Source: Larkinella soli (GTDB lineage: Bacteria > Bacteroidota > Bacteroidia > Cytophagales > Spirosomataceae). Taken from it: 64,000 bases of DNA. Location of the stretch: positions 100,198 through 164,197 of the forward strand of contig NZ_QTJY01000015.1 of NCBI RefSeq assembly GCF_003703975.1, read 5' to 3'. A model generated the notes under the pieces. The model saw nothing but the letters and a program-made list of their open reading frames with translations. It made no database searches and was not told where the DNA came from. Of the stretch, positions 10,484-19,099 are shown in pieces. Each line of letters begins with the position of its first letter. Position 1 is the first letter of the stretch. Position numbers and translations under genes: made by a program.

Positions 10484-10517
10484 AAAAAACCGCCCTGGTA
10501 AGCCAGGGCGGTTTTTT
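10484..10517. terminator. Bidirectional terminator between convergent genes
   Basis: A 15-bp stem AAAAAACCGCCCTGG/CCAGGGCGGTTTTTT with a TAAG tetraloop has A and T runs on both sides, so it can stop transcription from 8854 (plus) and from lspA (minus). Confidence 0.93.
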
Positions 10518-10519
10518 GT

Positions 10520-11323
10520 TCAGGAGAGATTGCCTTCTTCCGGGGTTCGGGGGCGATGGACGGCCTCCGGATCGTTCGATGACTGCAAAACGGGTGGTGT
10601 CTCCGGTTCCTCCGTACTGCCCGGGCTGCGTTTCCGGTCCTCATGAGCAGTCTCGTCGGTCGAGGCTTCCAGTTCGGCCGCCGGCAAAACGGATGCGTCG
10701 GTCGGCGAGGGGTCTTCGGGCAGCAGGACGTCTTCTTCAGGCTGTTCACGGAAGAAGCGACGCTGGAAGAACAGGATGATGCAGACGCCGACAAAAATAC
10801 ACGAGTCGGCGATGTTGAAGATGGGGGTGGAGTAATACTGACCTCCCCAGACCGGAACCCAGTCGGGCAGGAACCCTTCCCAGACATCGACGAAGATCAT
10901 ATCGATCACCTGGCCGTGAAACCAGGGGGTGGTAGAGCCATAGGGGGCATTGTCGAGCAGAACGCCGTAGAAGGTGCTGTCGATGACGTTGCCGACAGCT
11001 CCGGCCAGAATCATGGCCATGGCCCACAATAGCCCGTTGGGAGCCCCGCGATGCGCCAGATGTACCAGGTACCAGCCGATCCCGGCCATGGCCACCAGCC
11101 GGAAAAGACTCAGAAGCAGTTTCCCATATTCATGCCCGAGCTGCATGCCGAAGGCCATACCCGGGTTCAGAACGTAATGCAGTTTCAGCCAGTCGCCGAT
11201 CAGCCGGATCTGCCCGGCAAACCCCGGTTCCATGTTAAAATGGACCAGCAGTTTAACGGCCTGATCGAGGATAATCAACGCCAGAGCGAAGAGGAAAAAC
11301 TTCAGCGGGCTTTTTTTCACCAT
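10520..11323 (-). CDS. lspA: Lipoprotein signal peptidase with long C-terminal tail
   Basis: Inner-membrane aspartyl peptidase II that removes the signal peptide from prolipoproteins; several such lipoproteins are encoded in this window. Four membrane segments are visible. The catalytic pair is Asp115 (GNVIDSTFYG) and Asp173 (FNIADSCIF). About 58 residues separate the two Asp, longer than in E. coli, because of a loop (DVWEGFLPDW) commonly seen in Bacteroidota. At 267 residues it is longer than the usual 160-210; the extra 75-80 residues after RRFFREQ are acidic, Pro/Ser/Thr/Glu-rich and probably disordered. Confidence 0.96.
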   Translation of the reverse strand: MVKKSPLKFFLFALALIILDQAVKLLVHFNMEPGFAGQIRLIGDWLKLHYVLNPGMAFGMQLGHEYGKLLLSLFRLVAMAGIGWYLVHLAHRGAPNGLLWAMAMILAGAVGNVIDSTFYGVLLDNAPYGSTTPWFHGQVIDMIFVDVWEGFLPDWVPVWGGQYYSTPIFNIADSCIFVGVCIILFFQRRFFREQPEEDVLLPEDPSPTDASVLPAAELEASTDETAHEDRKRSPGSTEEPETPPVLQSSNDPEAVHRPRTPEEGNLS

Positions 11324-11399
11324 GACTCAAAAAATAAAATCACCCGGGTGGTCCGTGTCGGCCAGCGACCAGCCGGGTGAAAGTTCGGGAGTTTATGTG

Positions 11400-11464
11400 T
11401 TTAAGGGTTGAGAAGTCGATGAAGGAAAAGAACGCTTTAACTCCCCAACTCCTCGACCCTTAAA
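11400..11464 (-). terminator. Inverted repeat after proline dehydrogenase
   Basis: Arms 11400-11416 and 11448-11464 pair over 17 positions (TTTAAGGGTTGAGAAGT with two G-U type differences), loop 31 bases. It starts 6 bases past the minus-strand stop at 11471, which fits a transcript end structure. Confidence 0.5.
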
Positions 11465-11470
11465 TTAAAA

Positions 11471-12706
11471 TCACTGTCTGCCGGCATTTTTCCGGCGCTT
11501 CAGTTCGCTTTTTATCAGCCGATATTCACGGCTGCTCTGGCCGGAAATCGATTTGTTCTCTTCAGCCCGGCGGAACAGGTACGGCATGACGGCTTCGACC
11601 GGCCCGTAGGGAACGTACTTGGCTACGTTGTATCCGGCATTAGCCAGGTTATACGAGATGTTGTCGCTCATTCCCAGCAGTTGGGCGAACCAGACGTGCG
11701 GGTCGCCGGGGTTGATTTTCAGTTCCAGCATTTTGCGGATGCAGTACTGAGAGCTGTATTCGTTATGGGTTCCCAGGCAGAAGGAGATCGTGTCGCGGTA
11801 TTCGAGACAGAAGTCGATGGCCTGGTTGAAGTCGCGGTCGGTTTCCTCCTTCGTAGGGTGGATCGGGTCCTGGTATTCGCCTTCGTGGGCCCGGATGCGT
11901 TCTTTTTCGATATAGGCACCCCGAACCAGTTTGACGCCCAGGTAGTACCCCTTTTTCCGGGCGGTTTCGGTGGCCTTCTTCAGGTTCTCGAAGCTGTCCC
12001 AGCGATACATCTGGTAGGTGTTATAAACGATGCACTGGTGATGGTTGTACTTGTCCATCATCTCATAGGTCAGCTCGTCGATGGTTTCCTGAATCCAGCT
12101 TTCCTCGGCATCCACGAAAATCCGGACGTTCCGTTCACAGGCATGGCGGCAGAGCGCATCGACCCGTTGACGAACGCGGTCGTAAGCGGCCTGCTCCTCT
12201 TCGGTCAGCGTCTCACCGCTCTGCACTTTTTCGAGCAGTTCGGTCGAGGCAATACCGGTGATTTTAAAAACGGAAAAAGGAATGTCTTTGGACTCGCCGG
12301 CCCGGTCGATGGTTCTCAGGATTTCCTGAACAGTTTCGTCGAAGCACTTTTCGTTGTCCTCTCCTTCCACGGAATAATCCAAAATCGTTCCGATATTACC
12401 GTCGTGCAGTTTCTGGATCGTTTTTTCGCAATCCCGGATGGTTTCGCCCCCGCAGAATTGTTCAAAAATGGTGCTCTTGATGAGTTTTTTTACAGGAAGT
12501 TGAAGCTTAAGTGCCAGTTTTATAAAAAAAGTACCTAAATTTACCACCCAGCCTCGATTCATCAACGCAAACAACCAATACGTTTTCAGAAGTTTCCCGT
12601 TGGACTGGGAGGAGAAGGCAATCGACGTGTCTTCAAACGAGACGGGCTTAATCGAATTTGCCCGTTTGACGGTCGTTGGCATAGAAGATTTACTTCGGTT
12701 TGACAT
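11471..12706 (-). CDS. Proline dehydrogenase (monofunctional)
   Basis: FAD-dependent oxidation of L-proline to pyrroline-5-carboxylate, delivering electrons to quinone. The TIM-barrel signatures are present: VKLVRGAY, GTHNEYSSQY, and the substrate-binding C-terminal stretch with YVPYGPVEAVMPYLFRRAEEN. About 411 residues means no fused P5C dehydrogenase, unlike PutA. The start is uncertain: ATGs at 12724, 12706 and 12682 are all in frame ahead of the conserved VSFEDT region. It is divergent from the DAHP synthase gene across a 200-base AT-rich region. Confidence 0.93.
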   Translation of the reverse strand: MSNRSKSSMPTTVKRANSIKPVSFEDTSIAFSSQSNGKLLKTYWLFALMNRGWVVNLGTFFIKLALKLQLPVKKLIKSTIFEQFCGGETIRDCEKTIQKLHDGNIGTILDYSVEGEDNEKCFDETVQEILRTIDRAGESKDIPFSVFKITGIASTELLEKVQSGETLTEEEQAAYDRVRQRVDALCRHACERNVRIFVDAEESWIQETIDELTYEMMDKYNHHQCIVYNTYQMYRWDSFENLKKATETARKKGYYLGVKLVRGAYIEKERIRAHEGEYQDPIHPTKEETDRDFNQAIDFCLEYRDTISFCLGTHNEYSSQYCIRKMLELKINPGDPHVWFAQLLGMSDNISYNLANAGYNVAKYVPYGPVEAVMPYLFRRAEENKSISGQSSREYRLIKSELKRRKNAGRQ

Positions 12707-12822
12707 AGTCACTGTCTTATGCACCGACTTGTGACCCGAAAGTTAAAACTAGTTTTCGGGATTCCTAACAACAACACTAAACTACTTTTTCCGTGTGTTT
12801 GTTGCCGATGCAAAATGGGATG

Positions 12823-12830
12823 CAAAGTTA
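12823..12830 (-). promoter_or_regulatory. -7 element for proline dehydrogenase
   Basis: On the minus strand this reads TAACTTTG, a full match to TAnnTTTG, about 115 bases upstream of the gene. No TTG at standard spacing was found. The rest of 12725-12926 is AT-rich and must also hold the plus-strand promoter for the DAHP synthase gene, which I could not place. Confidence 0.45.
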
Positions 12831-12926
12831 GCTGAAAAACAGTTAGTTTCCAGCTAATATACAAAAAAAAGTAACCAAATAGTTCCTGTATACTAATAGC
12901 AGTTATCATCTGAATCGAGTACAAGT

Positions 12927-14030
12927 ATGAAGCCAAGTTTAGAAGTCCTGCCGTTAAACAGCTGGATCGATACCAATGGAAAGCCGCTGATTATTGCAGG
13001 GCCGTGCAGCGCGGAAACAGAAGAGCAATTAGTGGAAACGGCCCGCCAGCTGAGCCGGCTGGGCACCGTCCACGCCATTCGTGCCGGCGTCTGGAAGCCC
13101 CGGACGCGGCCCGGTAGTTTCGAGGGAATGGGGAAAGAAGCCCTGCCCTGGATTCAGCGCGCGAAGGAAGAAACCGGTCTGCCGTTTGCCGTGGAAGTCG
13201 CTACGCCCGAGCACATCGAACTGGCCCTAAAATATGGCGTCGATATCCTGTGGGTAGGGGCCCGGACGACCGTGAACCCCTTCAACGTTCAGGAGATCGC
13301 CGATGCCCTGCGCGGAGTCGACGTGCCTGTGCTGGTCAAAAACCCGGTCAACCCGGATCTGGCCCTCTGGATCGGTGCCTTCGAGCGGATCGCCGGCGCC
13401 GGCATTACCAAACTGGCCGCCATTCATCGGGGCTTCTCCACCGGCGAAGCTTCCAAATACCGCAACATTCCGCTGTGGCAGATGGCGATCGAACTGAAGT
13501 CGACCTTCCCGGACCTGCCCATCATCGGCGACCCGAGCCACATGGCCGGCAAGCGCGCTTACCTGCAGGAACTGGCCCAGATGGCGATGGATCTCAACTA
13601 CGACGGTCTGATCGTCGAGTCGCACATCGATCCCGACAAGGCGTGGAGCGACGCGGCCCAGCAGCTGACCCCCGCAGCTTTTGGTGAAATGCTTGAGCAT
13701 CTGCACATTCGTAACGTGGATTCTCCGAACGTCGACTTTAAAGGCGCCATGGAGCAGATCCGTCAGAAAATCGACAATGTCGACCGGCAGCTGATCGAAG
13801 TACTGGCCGCCCGGATGGCCCTGGTCGAGAAACTGGCCGAATACAAGAAGGAAAATAACGTGACCATCTTCCAGCCCGACCGCTGGAAAGAAGTCCACGA
13901 GTCCCGCGCCAAGCTGGGCAAAAAAATGGGTCTGTATCCCGAACTCGTGGAAGAGATCTACAAGATCATCCACATGGAGTCGATCCGGAAGCAGACCGAA
14001 GTCATGAACAGCAACGAGCAGAGCGCCTGA
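12927..14030 (+). CDS. Bifunctional DAHP synthase / chorismate mutase
   Basis: Two activities of aromatic amino-acid synthesis in one 367-residue chain. Residues 1-265 form a type I-beta DAHP synthase (KPLIIAGPCSAE, GVWKPRTRPGSF, KLAAIHRGFST, DPSHMAGKR), joining phosphoenolpyruvate and erythrose 4-phosphate. Residues 275-360 form an AroQ-type chorismate mutase helical domain (IRQKIDNVDRQLIEVLAARM, then VHESRAKLGKKMGL). The synthase-mutase order is common in Bacteroidota, where the mutase domain is thought to provide feedback control. aroB of the same pathway lies at 26578 but is not in this operon. Confidence 0.96.
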   Translation: MKPSLEVLPLNSWIDTNGKPLIIAGPCSAETEEQLVETARQLSRLGTVHAIRAGVWKPRTRPGSFEGMGKEALPWIQRAKEETGLPFAVEVATPEHIELALKYGVDILWVGARTTVNPFNVQEIADALRGVDVPVLVKNPVNPDLALWIGAFERIAGAGITKLAAIHRGFSTGEASKYRNIPLWQMAIELKSTFPDLPIIGDPSHMAGKRAYLQELAQMAMDLNYDGLIVESHIDPDKAWSDAAQQLTPAAFGEMLEHLHIRNVDSPNVDFKGAMEQIRQKIDNVDRQLIEVLAARMALVEKLAEYKKENNVTIFQPDRWKEVHESRAKLGKKMGLYPELVEEIYKIIHMESIRKQTEVMNSNEQSA

Positions 14031-14068
14031 CCTGAATCGGGTTCAGCCTTCTGAAGGGATTATGATGC

Positions 14069-14104
14069 AAAACCGGTGAGGGGTCAGGCTCCTCACCGGT
14101 TTTT
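14069..14104. terminator. Bidirectional terminator
   Basis: AAAACCGGTGAGG/CCTCACCGGTTTTT forms a 13-bp stem with a 9-base loop, between the convergent DAHP synthase and DUF4249 genes. Confidence 0.92.
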
Positions 14105-14132
14105 GGTTTAATAGGGAAACCGGTTTGCCCGT

Positions 14133-15077
14133 TTACTTCAGCGTAAAGGAGCGGGTCGAGCGGTTATAGGCCCCGAAGCAGCCCAGTCCCCCTTCGATGT
14201 TGGTGGGGATCAGGATCGGTTCGGCAAAGGGATTGCCTCCGGTTTGGTCCTGGCGAAATACCGCTTCGTGATACCGGTAGTAGTTTTCGTCCGTATGAAG
14301 CAGGTCAATTTCCAGTTCGGCGTTTTGGTAAACGGATAGAAACTGAGCCAGTGTAGTCTGGTTGTCGTTGTTTCCAATGTTGAATTTCCCTCGGGGTGAA
14401 GCCAGAGTCGTACCGTCGTTCCCGCGGTCGTCGATCAGATCCCGGGTTTCCCGATTCCGCCGGAAATCGATAAGGTTGCTTTGCCAGCGAATGGTCGTCG
14501 TATCTCTTGGATTGATTGGTGCAGCCCGGTACTTGAAAATACCGCCGACCCGATAAAAGTTTTTCTCTCCTGACGGGTCCAGCCAGCGCAGCCGGACCAG
14601 AAACTCCTTTCCGGAAAAACCATTCCGGAGGGTGAGGGCCGAATCCAGCACGATGTCGTCGGGAATGACGGGATGTGGTACCGTACACTTCGCCTGTACT
14701 TTTCTTCCATCGGCAATTCCGACATTCAGGGTGTAGGTTTTTCCGGCCTCGATGGGAAACTCCTTCGGGTCGACATAATAGTAAAACCCACCCGGCACGT
14801 TGCCCTCGCGGATTTTGAAGCGGACGGAACGGCTTCCTTCGGAAAGAGTGATCACCGCGTCTTTTCGGCGGGTATCATAGCTGACGTTTTCACCCAAAAC
14901 CGGCCGGGAAAGCGCAACGTTAGCTACCAGAATCGTATCCTGCGGGGCAAGGAAACAGGTGACCACCAGCTTTTCGCTGCCGGCGTTCACCAGGTCCGGA
15001 TCGACTTCCTGTTTGAGGCTGTCGCAGGCCGTCAGCCATCCCGCCAGACCGAGCAATACAACAATATATCGTTTCAT
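14133..15077 (-). CDS. DUF4249 outer-membrane lipoprotein
   Basis: The 314-residue lipoprotein has a lipobox (GLAGWLTAC, Cys18) and a beta-rich body. It includes VTCFLAPQDTILVANVALSRP, a pattern typical of DUF4249, and ends in the ELEIDLLHTDENYYRYHEAV segment found in this family. DUF4249 genes habitually follow a TonB receptor, as here, seven bases downstream of the receptor stop at 15085. It likely sits on the outer face of the receptor and helps capture an unknown ligand, by analogy with SusD-type partners; this role is inferred. Confidence 0.88.
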   Translation of the reverse strand: MKRYIVVLLGLAGWLTACDSLKQEVDPDLVNAGSEKLVVTCFLAPQDTILVANVALSRPVLGENVSYDTRRKDAVITLSEGSRSVRFKIREGNVPGGFYYYVDPKEFPIEAGKTYTLNVGIADGRKVQAKCTVPHPVIPDDIVLDSALTLRNGFSGKEFLVRLRWLDPSGEKNFYRVGGIFKYRAAPINPRDTTTIRWQSNLIDFRRNRETRDLIDDRGNDGTTLASPRGKFNIGNNDNQTTLAQFLSVYQNAELEIDLLHTDENYYRYHEAVFRQDQTGGNPFAEPILIPTNIEGGLGCFGAYNRSTRSFTLK

Positions 15078-15084
15078 AACCGGC

Positions 15085-17508
15085 TCAGAACTTGAAATTA
15101 TAACTTACCGACGGCACGACCGGAAACACCGAATACCGGTACAGCACGGTTTTCGTCGGCTGGCCCTGGCCCTGTTCCTTGGCATCCAGATCATAGAAGA
15201 ACGGGTTACGCCGGTTGTAAAGGTTATATACGCTGAACTCCCAGGTCCGTTCGTGGTGCTTTTTCTTCTTGTGAAACTGAATGCTCAGGTCCATCCGGTG
15301 GTAAGGCTCGGCCCGGAAGGTATTCTTTTGGGAGCCGTATTCGTTCACCTCCTCCCCAAACGCGAGATAGGGAAGACTGCCTCCAAAATAAGGGTCTTTG
15401 ATGGGAAGGTGCCGGTTGGCCTGATAACGGCCCGTCGGAACGGTCAGGGCCTGCCCGGTGCCGTATACCCAGGCGCCCGAGAGCGTAATCCGGGGGCTGA
15501 GTTCGTAGATGCCGACGATGGAAGCGTCGTGCCGCCGGTCGTAGCGCGGGTAGAACTTCTTCCCGAAGTTCAGTTCGGCAAACTGCCACTGCGTCCAGGA
15601 AAGCGTGTAACCGATCCAGCCCGAAAACCGCCCGACCTTCTTCTGAAGCAGCACCTCGGCGCCATATGACCAGCCTTTGCCGCTGGTTACGTTGTCTTCC
15701 CAGCGCACCTTGTCGGCCGAAGTGGGGTCGTTCACGAGCAGAAAGCTGGCTCCTTCGCGGTAGTTGATGATGTTTTTCATCGTTTTGTAGTAGCCCTCTA
15801 CGGTCAGCGACAGCCCTTTTTCCGCAAAGTCCTTCGCTACCCCGACGGCCACCTGTTCGGACTGCTGCGGTTTGACGCGGTCGGTGGTCGGCACCCAAAG
15901 GTCGGTCGGCAGGCCGATGCCGGTATTGGACAGCAGGTGTACGTACTGGTTCATGAGGGCGTAGGAAGCCTTCAGCGAGAGGTTGGGCTTCAGCACAAAG
16001 GCCGCCGACAGCCGGGGTTCGGGCCGCAGGTAGTTCACCTGATCGTGCATGAAATGGCTTAGCCGGATGCCCCCGTTGATGCGCCAGCGGGCCGTGGGTC
16101 GCCAGATGTCCTCGGCATACAGGCCGGATTCCAGCACGTTGATCGCATCGACCTCCTGTTTGTACTGGTTGATGATCGTACTTTTCAGCACCACCGCGCT
16201 GGGCGTAAAGCGGTGCATCGTCGTCTGGGCCCCGAACCGGAGCGAATGCTGCGGAGACGGGTAGAAATCAAGATCGTATTTGAGGGAGTAATCGCGGATG
16301 CCGGAGTTGTACCGGAGCGAAAAGGCGTCGTCTCCCTCAAAGCTCTCCTCATCGGAGGAAATCTGAAATTTGTAATTGCTGAAAATGAGCGACGTATTGG
16401 CGAAGAGCTTATCCGAAAAAAGGTGGTTCCAGCGCAGCGTTCCGGTGGCGTTGCCCCAGTTCAGGCCGATGTTGACGCCTTCCTTCCGGTCGCGGGCGTA
16501 AAAGCGGTCCTGGCCGAAATACCCGCTGAGATACAGCTTGTTCTTCGGACCGAAGTCGTAATTCACCTTGGCGTTGAGATCATAAAAATAATACCCGGCA
16601 ATGGTTTCCCCGCCCGACTGCTGTTTGATGATGGGCCGGGCTACGAAGTCGAGGTAGGTGCGCCGGGCCGATACCAGAAACGACGATTTGCCTTTCTGAA
16701 TCGGCCCTTCGAGCGTCAGCCGCGAAGCGATCAGCCCGATGCCGCCCTCTCCGTGAAGCTGTTCCTTGTTTCCCTCCTTCATGTTCATCTCGATTACGGA
16801 GGAAAGCCGCCCGCCGTAGCGGGCCGGAAAACCGCCTTTGATCAGCTCGACGCTCTTGAGCGCATCGCCGTTGAACACCGAGAAAAAGCCGAACAGGTGG
16901 TTGGCGTTGTAGACCACGGCATCGTCCAGGATGATCAGATTCTGGTCGGGGCCGCCCCCGCGGACGTAGATGCCGGTGCTGCCCTCGGACCCTTTCTGGA
17001 CGCCCGGCATCAGCTGCAGTACTTTCAACACGTCTTTCTCGCCCAGAAAAGCCGGTATTTTCTTGATCTGAGCCACCGGCACGTCGATGGCGCTCATCTG
17101 CGGACTTTCGCTGACCTTCTCCTCGCCGGTCCGGCTGCCCGTGACGGTCACTTCCGAGAGGACGCGCCCGGGCGTCAGCAGCACGTTCAGTTCGGTGTTT
17201 TTCCGGAAGGCGACGGTTTGCTGCACCGGCTCGTAGCCGACAAAGGAAAAAACCAGCCGGAGGCTGTCCTGCGCCGGGAGGGTGAGCGAATAAAAACCGT
17301 AGGTGTTGGTGGTGGTTCCGGTGGAGGTGCCGGGCAGATACACACTGACGCCGATCAGGGCCTCGCGGCTGCCCCGTTCATGAACGTAGCCGCTGACCGT
17401 GACCACGGATCGGGAAGCCTCCGGTCTTCGACCCGGAGCGGTCGGCTGGCCAAAGGCGGCCCCAGTCAGCAATAAACCAAGAGAAACGAGAAGGAAAGAA
17501 TGCTTCAT
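15085..17508 (-). CDS. TonB-dependent receptor with carboxypeptidase-like N-domain
   Basis: The 807-residue transporter starts with signal peptide MKHSFLLVSLGLLLTGAAFG; ATG 17508 is preferred over the upstream in-frame start at 17553 because it begins that peptide. Domains: carboxypeptidase D regulatory-like fold (about 35-120, VSGYVHERGSREALIGVSVY), TonB plug (about 130-240, with GVQKGSEGSTGIYVRGGGPDQ and the DAVVYNANHLFGFF stretch) and a 22-strand barrel to the C-terminal NFKF. It forms a two-gene operon with the DUF4249 lipoprotein. Substrate unknown; no iron or cobalamin marker is nearby. Confidence 0.93.
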   Translation of the reverse strand: MKHSFLLVSLGLLLTGAAFGQPTAPGRRPEASRSVVTVSGYVHERGSREALIGVSVYLPGTSTGTTTNTYGFYSLTLPAQDSLRLVFSFVGYEPVQQTVAFRKNTELNVLLTPGRVLSEVTVTGSRTGEEKVSESPQMSAIDVPVAQIKKIPAFLGEKDVLKVLQLMPGVQKGSEGSTGIYVRGGGPDQNLIILDDAVVYNANHLFGFFSVFNGDALKSVELIKGGFPARYGGRLSSVIEMNMKEGNKEQLHGEGGIGLIASRLTLEGPIQKGKSSFLVSARRTYLDFVARPIIKQQSGGETIAGYYFYDLNAKVNYDFGPKNKLYLSGYFGQDRFYARDRKEGVNIGLNWGNATGTLRWNHLFSDKLFANTSLIFSNYKFQISSDEESFEGDDAFSLRYNSGIRDYSLKYDLDFYPSPQHSLRFGAQTTMHRFTPSAVVLKSTIINQYKQEVDAINVLESGLYAEDIWRPTARWRINGGIRLSHFMHDQVNYLRPEPRLSAAFVLKPNLSLKASYALMNQYVHLLSNTGIGLPTDLWVPTTDRVKPQQSEQVAVGVAKDFAEKGLSLTVEGYYKTMKNIINYREGASFLLVNDPTSADKVRWEDNVTSGKGWSYGAEVLLQKKVGRFSGWIGYTLSWTQWQFAELNFGKKFYPRYDRRHDASIVGIYELSPRITLSGAWVYGTGQALTVPTGRYQANRHLPIKDPYFGGSLPYLAFGEEVNEYGSQKNTFRAEPYHRMDLSIQFHKKKKHHERTWEFSVYNLYNRRNPFFYDLDAKEQGQGQPTKTVLYRYSVFPVVPSVSYNFKF

Positions 17509-17647
17509 AAACGCGCAGGCCATTGGTAACGCGCAGGCCGGTGTGGTCCGCATGTATTACGAATAACAGACTCGGATTAGTATGCGGAAGTTGGAAAAGA
17601 GAGAATACTACTTCCCGCTTTCATTAACTTTTCCGGCAGGGAAAAAA

Positions 17648-17727
17648 CAAATTTCAGCAAAATCATGTCATTGAAGGAAGAGACTGATCAAGACACGCTT
17701 GTCTTCATACTCCTATGCTGAAATTTG
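17648..17727 (+). promoter_or_regulatory. Structured leader with stem that includes the ndh start codon
   Basis: CAAATTTCAGCA (17648-17659) is perfectly complementary to TGCTGAAATTTG (17716-17727); the second arm contains the last two bases of the ndh ATG (17715-17717). The loop holds a second hairpin AAGACA-cgct-TGTCTT and an 18-codon reading frame. The pairing could hide the ndh start, so an RNA-level switch is possible. It could also be a chance repeat. Confidence 0.4.
17665..17721 (+). CDS. Possible 18-codon leader peptide before ndh
   Basis: ATG 17665 opens a frame encoding MSLKEETDQDTLVFILLC, ending in TGA at 17719, two bases past the ndh ATG. The overlap would place terminating ribosomes on the ndh start and would also unfold the stem at 17648-17727. 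Nothing but position and structure supports it. Confidence 0.25.
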   Translation: MSLKEETDQDTLVFILLC

Positions 17728-19061
17728 ATAAACTTTCGCTCAATATACCTGAAACGACCAAACCCCGGGTGGTGGTAATCGGAGGGGGATTTGGTGGTAT
17801 CAACCTGGTCAAGAAGTTGAAAAACAAAGGTTTTCAGATCGTGATGTTCGATAAGCAGAACTATCACGGGTTCTGGCCGCTGCTGTATCAGGTCGCCACG
17901 GCCGGGCTGGAACCGGACGCCATTGCCGAGCCGCTCCGCAAGCTGTTCGATGAGGATTATGACGACTTCCATTTCCGGCTCGTTCGGGTAACGGGCGTGG
18001 ATCCCGCCCGGAAAGTGGTTACGACGCTGATCGGTGAACTGCACTACGACTATCTGGTCATCAGCACCGGCACCAAGGCCAACTTTTTCGGCAATGAGCA
18101 GGTGCAGAAATTTTCCTTTCCGCTGAAAACCATCCCGGAAGCGCTCAACCTGCGCAGCCAGCTGCTCCAGTCGTTCGAGCAGGCCAGCATCACCCGCGAC
18201 CCCGTCGCACAGGAGAGCCTGCTGAATTTCGTTATCGTCGGGGGCGGGCCGACGGGCGTCGAGGTGGCGGGTTCCATCGCCGAGATGCGGAAACACGTCC
18301 TGCCGGGGGATTACCCGGGCCTGGATTTCAGCCGGATGAAGATCTACCTTATCGAAGGGCTCGACCGCGTGCTGCCCCCGATGTCGCCCGAGGCCAGTAA
18401 AAAAACGCACGAATACCTCGAAAAAATGGGGATTCTGATCCGGCTCAACACCCTGGTCGAGAACTACGACGGCGAAACCGTGACGCTGAAAGGCGGGGAG
18501 CAGATCCGTACGCAGACGGTGATCTGGGCCGCCGGCGTAACCGGCGCACTCATCGACGGCCTGCCGAAAGAGGTAGTCGCCCGCGGGGGCAGGCTCCTGG
18601 TCGACCGGTATAACCAGGTCGAGGGTTTCCCCGGCCTTTTCGCCATCGGTGACATCGCGCTGATGAAAACCGACAAATACCCGAACGGGCACCCCGGTCT
18701 CGCCCAGCCGGCCATCCAGCAGGGCCAGCACCTGGCGAAAAACCTCGTCCGGATGGTTCGCAACGAAAAGCCGGAGGAGTTCGAGTATTTCGACAAAGGC
18801 TCTCTGGCCATCATCGGCCGCAGCCGCGCCGTGGCCGACCTGCCCGGCAACGTCCACATGGGCGGTTTTCTCGCCTGGGTCACCTGGCTTTTCGTCCATA
18901 TTTACTACCTCGTCGGCTTCCGGAGCAAACTCATCGTCCTGAGCAACTGGGCCTACCGACTTTTTACCTACGAACGCGGAACCCGTCTGATTATCCGGCC
19001 TTTCGTGCGGAAAGACGATAAAGAGGCTCAGGAGTTTGTAATGAAGAACGAATTAGGTTAA
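17715..19061 (+). CDS. ndh: Type II NADH:quinone dehydrogenase (NDH-2)
   Basis: A 448-residue FAD enzyme of the inner leaflet that passes electrons from NADH to quinone without proton pumping. The FAD dinucleotide motif is VVVIGGGFGGINLV (17-30). A second motif FVIVGGGPTGVEVAGSIAEM binds NADH. The quinone-site region LAQPAIQQGQHLAKNL is conserved. The C-terminal hydrophobic/amphipathic helices (LAWVTWLFVHIYYLVGFRSK) anchor it to the membrane. Start ATG 17715 lies in the leader stem described above. The S46 peptidase gene follows 38 bases later. Confidence 0.94.
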   Translation: MLKFDKLSLNIPETTKPRVVVIGGGFGGINLVKKLKNKGFQIVMFDKQNYHGFWPLLYQVATAGLEPDAIAEPLRKLFDEDYDDFHFRLVRVTGVDPARKVVTTLIGELHYDYLVISTGTKANFFGNEQVQKFSFPLKTIPEALNLRSQLLQSFEQASITRDPVAQESLLNFVIVGGGPTGVEVAGSIAEMRKHVLPGDYPGLDFSRMKIYLIEGLDRVLPPMSPEASKKTHEYLEKMGILIRLNTLVENYDGETVTLKGGEQIRTQTVIWAAGVTGALIDGLPKEVVARGGRLLVDRYNQVEGFPGLFAIGDIALMKTDKYPNGHPGLAQPAIQQGQHLAKNLVRMVRNEKPEEFEYFDKGSLAIIGRSRAVADLPGNVHMGGFLAWVTWLFVHIYYLVGFRSKLIVLSNWAYRLFTYERGTRLIIRPFVRKDDKEAQEFVMKNELG

Positions 19062-19099
19062 TCTTGAACCACAGACCCTGTTCAAGACCTATTACTGGT

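Noticed and set aside
16213..17475. 420-codon plus-strand frame across the TonB receptor gene
   Set aside because: Antisense shadow of a receptor with clear plug and barrel signatures.
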